Below, in pieces: positions 7,657 to 12,500 of a stretch of 12,500 bases of DNA. The DNA is from Chromera velia (lineage: Eukaryota > Sar > Chromeraceae). Numbering within the stretch: position 1 is the stretch's first letter; every line of letters begins with the position of its first letter. The notes below the pieces were generated by a model. The model did not search any database, was not told the DNA's origin, and saw only the letters and a program-made list of their open reading frames with translations. The position numbers were made by a program, and so were the translations under genes. The stretch is from assembly GCA_018398765.1 (NCBI GenBank), contig JAHBMJ010001829.1, forward strand, positions 1-12,500. The letters are read 5' to 3'.

Positions 7657-10600
7657 ATGCATGGTCCGTCCAGCCACAAGCATCAGATCCATCCATCCTG
7701 CTGTTTTTCAGTTCTCGTGAAATACTGCCTCTCGCGCCTTTATCCTCTCTTCTCAATGCTGGCTTTTCGGGTATCCCAGCACAGAACCGACATCGGTCGG
7801 CCACGCACCCACCCTCCTTCCCCCTTTATTAATAGATTTCTTTCCTCTCCCTTTTTCGTGAGTGCAGGACCTACTTCGCCCCTGCACCCCTGGGAACGAT
7901 CGTGCCCTCTGCGGGTCTGATTCCTGAATGTCAAGAATTCCTCAACCCCCTTCTATCTGAATTCCACAGATTCCGTGTCGCCAGCGGTCTGTGCGGCAGA
8001 AGTTGCCTTCCTCCCACATTCGCCCTCCCCATGCAGAAGAAATACCTCAGCGTGGTGTGGCCCTTCCTGGGCATGGAGAAACACCCAGCGGCAGGGGGGG
8101 GGACAGAGGACTCCCGAGGGTCCACCCCCACTGCTGCGGAAGACCCCCGCGTCTCCCAAACCACCCCCCTCGCACCGTGCCTCGACTTTTCCTCAGGGCC
8201 CGCCAAGGGATACCCTATGGATGTCTTCAACGATTCTGCTGTCCTCTCATTGACCGCGGAGGTTCGAAGGAACCTGAACGGGGTCGCCTTCGTTCCTTCA
8301 GCCAATCTTGACGATCTGCTCAACGCACACACCAAAATAGAGGGGGGACTGAAACTCATCGAAGAAGCCTTCCGAGCTGAAAAGCCGATGAGTGGCACAG
8401 TCACAATGATTGCAGATTCCGAGCGTTTGGCCTCTGGTCAAGTCGAGTACTGGGGTCTGTTGGGGACTCTTCCGATCCTCTCCGACTTCCAACATCTGTC
8501 CGGTTTTGGGAAATTTTGGCCCGAGGCTCGGTGTGTGTACATCCCCCCAGGGTCGAAATGCTCTGTGATGGTCAATCTGAGTGACCATCTCCATGTCCGA
8601 TCAACAGATGGCAGAGGAAGCGCCGTGAGAGTCCTCCAGCGTGTGTACACCCTTTTGGGTCTCCTCACGTGTGCGATGCAAGCGGAAGTTGATCGACAGA
8701 AGAAGGAGGCGGAGAGGGGGGAAGAGAGTGAGTCAGAGGAGGGGGAGAATGCAGGAGAGGAAGACGAAGAAGAGGGTAGCTCTAGGCAAAAGACCCCCCC
8801 CATCAATGTTGCCGCCCCCCCAATCCACAACATGTTCGCCTTCGACGAACGCCTCGGTTACATTGGTCCCGACCTTCAGGGCTTTGGGTGTGGTCTCAGC
8901 CTCGGCTGCCGACTTTTCCTTCCCCACGTTTTCGCAGCACGTGCCCACGACCCTTCAGATGCCAATCAAGGCAGAATCCTCCATAAAGTCCTTGCACAGG
9001 AAATCGAAAACATCTGCGAGCACCACAGAGTCTCCTGTAGTCCAGTGGTTGCACAAAGAGCATGTCCCCATTCCACGGGGGTCGTGCTTGTGAACAATCT
9101 CTCCTCCATTGGAGTCGGCATGTCTGAGGCAAACGTTCTGTTCAACTTTGCCACTGCCGTCTCTGAACTCCTAGCCTTGGAGGACATGTCAAAGGAGGCG
9201 TGTGCACAGCCCCTCCTGAGGAACAAAGTGGGAGTCAAACTCGTAGTCGAACCCCGTCTCGCGCTTCCCAGTCTTCCTCTTCTCTGGAGACAGAGAATCG
9301 ATGTACTCCAACCACCCCTCAAGTATATCTTCACCCTAGAATGGGCACTGAAGATGCAGGACAAAACAGACAAGTACGGGTACACGCTCCTTGACCATGT
9401 CGCAGCAGCAGTCCGCCTTGGTGCCCCCCCCCCAACCGTCGCCCTGTGTTCCTCCAAATCCCTCGAGGTCTTCGGGGCCGTCCTCGACCCTCTCATAGGT
9501 CTCTCCCATCATGGCGTTCCCTTCCTTGCAGGCACAGACGCAGATGCTGCGAAAGAGAGGGAGAAGGCCCGAGCACCCATGACGATTTGCGTTGAGGGAA
9601 ACTCCGGTTCGGGTTTTTACCCTGCAGACCTCACGGAGGACATGTGTGAGGGACTGGTGGGTCGGGATGATGAAGAACTTCTCCCCAAAACTTCTCTTGA
9701 CAGAAACAAAGAGAAACCTGAGAAGGGGGAGAGGAAGAGTGAAGCGAAAGAGGAAGGTGAAGAAGAGAAGAAGGAAACGGAGGGAGAGGAGGGGGAAAAG
9801 GAGGATTCTGAGGGAAGGGACACACCAGAATCAACACAGTCTGCTGACCTATGCAGAGTGATGGATGGATTTTCCCCCAGCGGCTGCCCATGGAGTCTGG
9901 TGCAAAGATGGAATGTCTCTGCTAGACGCAATCTCGAGAATTTCCTCTTTGTACCTTCCATAGGTTCATTCGATATTTCGGGGGCATTGAAAGGCCTTGA
10001 GTCCCTTGCCGGGGCCGAGACAACGCTAGTAGAGGCTGCCCAAAAATGCTCTGCCTTCACTGGGCAGGAGTACACCCGAATAGGCGCCCTGTCCGATGCC
10101 GCCAAAAGAGCACTCGCCAAAGATTTCCGTATCGACCTTGACTCTCCCCAACTGACCGCGAGTCCTTGTTGGCCCTGCCATAGAGGTCTGATGATTTCGT
10201 CCGACGGTTCGGTTGTCTTCCTCATCAATGTGGTTGATCACCTGACCCTCCTCTGTGGAGGTCCGGGTAGGGATGTGCAGTCAGCCGTGCTTGCGATTCG
10301 TGACGTTTTGGTTGAGATGCAGACAGCACTGGGAGAGAGGGAGGCCTCTAGAGTCCAGTGGGACTCCGGAGTTCTTCTGAACCTCCGGCAGGTGGGGAGA
10401 AAGTCTAGCTCGGCCTCTGCAGGCTCGGAGGAATCTGCAGATGAAGACGACGAGGACAGGGACGACACAGTCTTCAAGAGTGCCGTCTGGGCCCACGACC
10501 CTAGTTTGAGGGGGTTCCTGGGGGCATCATCGGAGACTGGAGCATGGGGGTGTGGGATGGACATGCAGGTGACGGTCAGTCAGTCAGTCAGTCGGTTTTC

Positions 10601-11415
10601 AGTTCAGTCGATTCGAATAGAAGAGCCCCAGCTTGCCTTCAAGCAAGAAAATTGAATAAGAATGTACTAAAAAAAACACATTAAAAGCTTTCAGGATGCA
10701 CTGTGGCTCCTCTCTTGACTTAAAGGAAACAGAATCCACAGACAGACTCAAGAAAGGTCGAAGAAAACAGATTCAGGAAGCGAGGACAGAAAAGAAAAAA
10801 GGCGGTGAGGAGGAAAAGTACACTTCTTTTCAATAGTCAGAGACGGGTGCGCATGGGTCTTCGAACAACACAAGGTTTAAAGAAATAAACCCCCGACAAC
10901 ATCAACACACAGCACAAATGAAAAACGTTTTTTGCACTTCTTGTGTGTATTGCAGATCAAATTGCCAAGCGAGTTGAGCGAAACACCCGAGTGGCAGGCC
11001 GTGACGACGAACTCTACCCTCATCGTGAAGAGCGCTGCCTCGGGTGTGTTGGGAGACGGGGGGCACGAGGGGGACGAGAGTGGCCTTCTCCTGACCAACA
11101 AAGACGCAGACAGAAGCGCCACCATCTCGAGCCGCATGCAAATGGTTCTCAGTGAGCCTGCAGTCTGTCTCTCTGTCATCGAAACAGTTCGGTCAGTCTG
11201 CATAGGAAGAGTTGGGAGGAGAAGTCTGCATTGGACCAAGCACAGACCAGACCAATCTTTTCTAAATCTCTGTGTATCTGCGAGAGAAAGGGAGGGCTCC
11301 TCGTTGACTGTCCCGGAGTTGATCGCTGTCTCGTTCCGTCTTGCCTTTCCCGCCGCAATAAATGCAAGGACTGCACTTTTTTCTCTGTTCCTTCTCTCTT
11401 TCTTTTCTCCTCTCT

Positions 11416-11496
<81 letters not shown>

Positions 11497-12122
11497 TGTG
11501 TGTCTTGTTGAGAAAAGAAGAGAGTGAAAGAGACATTGAAAGAGAGATAGTTTACGCGTTCATATGGCATGTGTCTGTGACTTTTGAAATGTTTGGAATG
11601 TTGTCCTACCTTTAGAGTGGGATGAAGTGTGTCTGTCTACAAGTTCATTATGTGATCGTTCCTTGGCGCAATCCCGGAGAAAATGTTTTTCTTTTTTTTG
11701 TTGCATTTCTCGACACACTGCTGAGGAAAGCTCCTGATTCTACTACACTTTATCCACGGCTGACGAATTTCAAAAGAAAAGAAGGGCGGACGCTGAGCAT
11801 TTGGTGCATGAATGGTTAAGACGGCAGGTGTCCGAACAGCTTTTCGCGGGCAGTCCCGAGTGTGGAAGATTTACTCCAACTCAGTTGATTCCATCCAACC
11901 GTTCAATTTTTTTTTTCCCCTTTCTTTGTTAAATTTTCTCCCTACACTCAATGCAGGTCATTGGACACCTTCTACCAGACGACCTTCATCGATCAAGCAA
12001 CCCTCCCTCCGCCAGCTAAAGAACAGGCAAAGGGTGAGGAAAGCGGGGAAGGGGGTGGAGATGGAGAGAGCGGGGGGGATGGGGGAGCAGAAAGCGGAAA
12101 AGAGAGCGAGACCGACGCTTAA
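4203..12122 (+). CDS. Docking-domain protein with three pseudo-phosphagen-kinase modules
   Basis: Nine exons join in frame: 4203-4323, 4529-4717, 4986-5135, 5468-6265, 6737-6904, 7214-7530, 7868-10574, 10956-11191 and 11957-12122. They give 1616 residues from the Tyr codon at 4204. Order: DPY-30/RIIa motif (about residues 9-50), module 1 (104-475), a Lys/Glu linker, module 2 (about 505-1000), module 3 (about 1010-1590) and a Gly/Glu/Asp-rich tail. Each module aligns with the small helical lobe and large lobe of creatine/arginine kinases (about 350-380 residues). All three replace the catalytic NEED glutamates (NTSDH, NLSDH, NVVDH) and the reactive Cys (Asp, Asp, Ser), so ATP:guanidino phosphotransfer is not expected. 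A scaffold or sensing role is inferred. The 5' end is unresolved. Confidence is high for the family and moderate for exact splice sites. Confidence 0.82.
4529..4717 (+). CDS. Exon completing the docking motif, with linker
   Basis: The exon runs from acceptor GCGTGCAG to donor AAG|GTGCGT, 63 codons, phase 0. Its start IKYLLERC completes NPKVYL|IKYLL, the end of the docking helix pair. A charged helix (REELRLVQAAQQASKDALG) and a Lys/Glu/Gly linker lead towards kinase module 1. Confidence 0.75.
4986..5135 (+). CDS. Module 1, small N-lobe exon
   Basis: Fifty codons, phase 0, lie between CCTTACAG and CAG|GTCGGG. YATLRWEKSKSGYSLEDCL corresponds to the phosphagen-kinase N-lobe segment 'Y..L....T..GYTLDD', and DCLDEFRPVFEQ to 'ECYEVFADLFDPV'. 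In active enzymes this lobe carries the guanidino-substrate specificity loop. The loop here is short and unlike the creatine or arginine types. Confidence 0.75.
5136..5467 (+). other. Intron between module 1 lobes
   Basis: The 332-bp intron starts GTCGGGGGG and ends CCTCTTCAG. Its second half is pyrimidine-rich. No exon, repeat or RNA gene is seen. Confidence 0.7.
5468..6265 (+). CDS. Module 1, catalytic-lobe exon
   Basis: 266 codons, phase 0. FVRLRVSRNLKAFALTPRIS (5618-5677) matches '[20 protein letters not shown]', keeping both phosphate-binding Arg of R-x-R (5624, 5630). DWPESRGVWVLED matches 'DWPDARGIWHNEN'. The active-site NEEDHxR is NTSDHIK (5939-5959): both Glu are lost and Arg is Lys. 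FGYVSYDPFNGGHGMR (6128-6175) matches 'LGYILTCPSNLGTGLR' with Asp for the reactive Cys and the Arg kept. A short acidic insert (EEGDDEDPKP) precedes it. It is the best-preserved module but should not catalyse. Confidence 0.85.
6266..6736 (+). other. Intron with (CTGT)8 at its 3' end
   Basis: The 471-bp intron runs from GTCTGT to GTGCAG. It is T- and TG-rich on the sense strand and ends in a tetranucleotide repeat abutting the acceptor. Short open frames in it are translations of low-complexity sequence. Confidence 0.7.
6701..6732. repeat. (CTGT)8 tetranucleotide repeat
   Basis: Eight perfect CTGT copies end directly before GCAG of the 3' splice site, so the repeat takes the place of the polypyrimidine tract. 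Confidence 0.95.
6737..6904 (+). CDS. Module 1, C-terminal segment
   Basis: 56 codons, phase 0, end ATGCAG|GTCGGC. VEVVDIDRFTRDEAATLKL aligns with the creatine-kinase C-terminal segment '[20 protein letters not shown]', and the following helix with 'VIDGVNYLIDCERRL'. The flexible loop with the RGT arginine and acidic loop residue is replaced by LGKYTSPEEG, so another active-site element is missing. Confidence 0.8.
6905..7213 (+). other. Intron between module 1 and module 2
   Basis: The 309-bp intron runs from GTCGGC to TTTCTGCAG. It has a G-rich 5' half (runs of 5-6 G) and a T-rich acceptor tract. Nothing else is recognised. Confidence 0.65.
7214..7530 (+). CDS. Linker and first part of module 2 N-lobe
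   Basis: The exon opens with a Lys/Glu/Gln-rich linker. PDLSLLSAKF and QLYAAQHETAWLMDSLLLPS follow, matching the N-lobe start of the other modules (compare LYATLRWEKSKSGYSLEDCL). The chosen donor CC|GTCAGT (phase 2) fits the consensus acceptor TGCAG at 7867 and gives NSEP|TYFAPAPLG. An alternative pair, CTC|GTGAGG at 7513 with GTGAG at 7862, also keeps the frame. The exact 3' end is therefore uncertain. Confidence 0.65.
7531..7867 (+). other. Intron in module 2 N-lobe
   Basis: The 337-bp intron carries a (CT)17 tract (7619-7652) followed by TGCATGCA at 7654-7661. It ends with a pyrimidine-rich tract and GTGAGTGCAG. Confidence 0.6.
7619..7652. repeat. (CT)17 microsatellite
   Basis: This is a perfect CT tract in an intron. 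It reads pyrimidine on the sense strand of the host gene. Confidence 0.97.
7868..10574 (+). CDS. Giant exon: module 2 and most of module 3
   Basis: 902 codons without an intron. Module 2: N-lobe end ECQEFLNPLLSEF; EVRRNLNGVAFVPS (R-x-R lost); NLSDHLH for NEEDHxR (8574-8594); RLGYIGPD with Asp for Cys (8871); GCGLSLG with Ser for the binding Arg; QRACPHSTG possibly keeping the loop Arg. Module 3: N-lobe KYGYTLLDHVAAAV and SLEVFGAVLDPLIG, the clearest N-lobe match; ARRNLENFLFVPS (R-x-R lost); NVVDHLT (10227-10247); GASS at the Cys position; GCGMDMQVT with Asp for Arg. Acidic inserts lie at about 8701-8790, 9706-9820 and 10405-10470. The donor at 10575 aligns GCGMDMQVT|IKLP without gaps to GTGLRAGVHVKLP. 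Splicing at 10569 would delete two residues. Confidence 0.85.
10575..10590. repeat. (GTCA)4 repeat forming tandem splice donors
   Basis: Four GTCA copies followed by GT create four overlapping GTCAGT donor motifs at 4-bp spacing, right at the exon end. Only the first keeps the downstream frame. Confidence 0.8.
10575..10955 (+). other. Intron in module 3 catalytic lobe
   Basis: The 381-bp intron begins in a (GTCA)4 array and ends TGTGTATTGCAG. The middle is A-rich (AAAAAA and AAAGAAA runs). No gene is recognised in it. Confidence 0.65.
10956..11191 (+). CDS. Module 3, C-terminal segment
   Basis: The exon starts IKLPSEL, matching creatine kinase 'VKLPLLS'. GLLLTNKDADRSATISSRMQ matches 'GVFDISNADRLGFSEVELVQ'. 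The Gly/Glu/Asp-rich stretch between them replaces the flexible RGT loop. It ends CG|GTCAGT in phase 2, the same donor form as at 7531, and joins to the next exon as TVR|SLDTFYQ. Confidence 0.75.
11192..11956 (+). other. Last intron, microsatellite-rich
   Basis: The 765-bp intron holds a compound (CT)n(GT)n tract and T-rich stretches. It ends CACTCAATGCAG. Open frames here are low-complexity translations. No second gene is seen. Confidence 0.65.
11419..11503. repeat. Compound (CT)n(GT)n microsatellite
   Basis: A CT tract interrupted by one TGT passes into a GT tract (about 11480-11503). It is the strand-inverted counterpart of the compound tract at 1452-1541, and both read (CT)n(GT)n on their own gene's sense strand. 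Confidence 0.95.
11957..12122 (+). CDS. Terminal exon with acidic/glycine tail
   Basis: One base completes an Arg codon, then 54 codons lead to TAA at 12120-12122. SLDTFYQTTFIDQATLPPPA ends the module 3 helix. The last 34 residues are a disordered Gly/Glu/Asp/Ser tail ending KESETDA. The other two frames start less plausibly: one stops after 20 codons, and neither continues the kinase helix. Confidence 0.75.
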
Positions 12123-12153
12123 CCAAACGTGCTTATCTGAAGAGCGCGAGCAG

Positions 12154-12159
12154 AATAAA
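12154..12159 (+). terminator. AATAAA polyadenylation signal
   Basis: A canonical AATAAA lies 32 bp after the stop codon of the large plus-strand gene. A cleavage site would be expected about 10-30 bp further on, implying a very short 3' UTR. Confidence 0.5.
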
Positions 12160-12179
12160 AACGTACACTTTGAAAACAT

Positions 12180-12500
12180 TGTTTCACGCACGTATACAGC
12201 AGCCATATCATTTTCCCAATTCGATCAATACTAGGATCAATTCATGTATCGCCCCATACAATGGCTTCCGAGTCCCCGGAGATCGATCCAGATTCACGAT
12301 GTATCATTAACAAAAAAAGACTCCACACTAGACTCCACATCACTAGTTATCATTCTACTGGCAAGAGTTTTAATATCTTTTAAGATTGTAAATGTATAGT
12401 ATTGATTCTAATTGATTCAACGTTATCCTATTAATAATGTTTTGTGTTAACTTGCCGAATGTTTCTATAAGTTTCAAGTTAATTTAATAATTTTGAATAA
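12180..12500. other. AT-rich 3' flank
   Basis: No gene is recognised. From about 12240 the sequence becomes markedly AT-rich compared with the rest. GACTCCACA is repeated at 12319 and 12331 (12-bp period) and ATTGATTC is repeated near 12400-12419. It may be intergenic DNA, an inserted element or the start of another compartment. Confidence 0.5.

Noticed and set aside
9617-10228. 203-residue minus-strand open frame rich in Ser and Pro
   Set aside because: It is antisense to the acidic linker of module 3. Its Ser-rich composition is the complement of Glu/Lys-rich codons.
7902-10655. Reading the long open frame as an independent 917-residue gene
   Set aside because: Its frame continues upstream to an acceptor at 7867, its start would be GTG, and its last 27 codons run into an intron beginning with (GTCA)n. 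The kinase fold continues in exons on both sides.
1-12500. CRISPR arrays, insertion sequences or bacterial defence systems
   Set aside because: The repeats are eukaryotic microsatellites. No spacer pattern, transposase or prokaryotic gene layout is present.

Overview
This window looks like nuclear DNA of an intron-rich eukaryotic microbe. GT-AG introns break every gene, there are long (CT)n, (TG)n, (CTGT)n and (GTCA)n microsatellites, and there is an AATAAA signal downstream of a stop codon. No bacterial operon logic is visible. The TGCATGCA clusters, intron style and composition would suit a chromerid or other alveolate alga. That placement is inference, because no rRNA or organellar marker is present.

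The layout is two divergent genes. On the minus strand (about 2906 down to 50) there is a gene assembled from eight small exons of 26-114 bp whose reading phases all agree. It ends at a TAA at 52-50 and encodes a helical, pentatricopeptide-repeat-like C-terminus. A TA-rich spacer with a perfect palindrome, TGCATGCA motifs and a CG-rich tandem repeat follows (about 2907-3981). The 5' ends of both genes fall in or near it and are not resolved.

On the plus strand (4203 to 12122, nine supported exons, possibly a tenth first exon at 3982-4020) there is one large gene. Its product, at least 1616 residues, starts with a DPY-30/RIIa-type dimerization-docking motif. Three tandem phosphagen-kinase (creatine/arginine kinase family) modules follow. 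Each module has a recognisable small N-lobe and a large catalytic lobe. All three keep the fold-defining N-x-x-D-H core but have lost the catalytic glutamates and the reactive cysteine. Arginine loss is progressive from module 1 to module 3. Each module carries an acidic low-complexity insert at the same place.

The main result is therefore a likely non-catalytic, triple-module pseudo-phosphagen-kinase scaffold with a docking domain. I know of no described protein with this layout. The docking motif suggests tethering to an AKAP/RSP3-like amphipathic helix, for instance in a flagellar axoneme, or to a DPY-30-type chromatin complex. All splice junctions are read by eye and have not been checked against transcripts.
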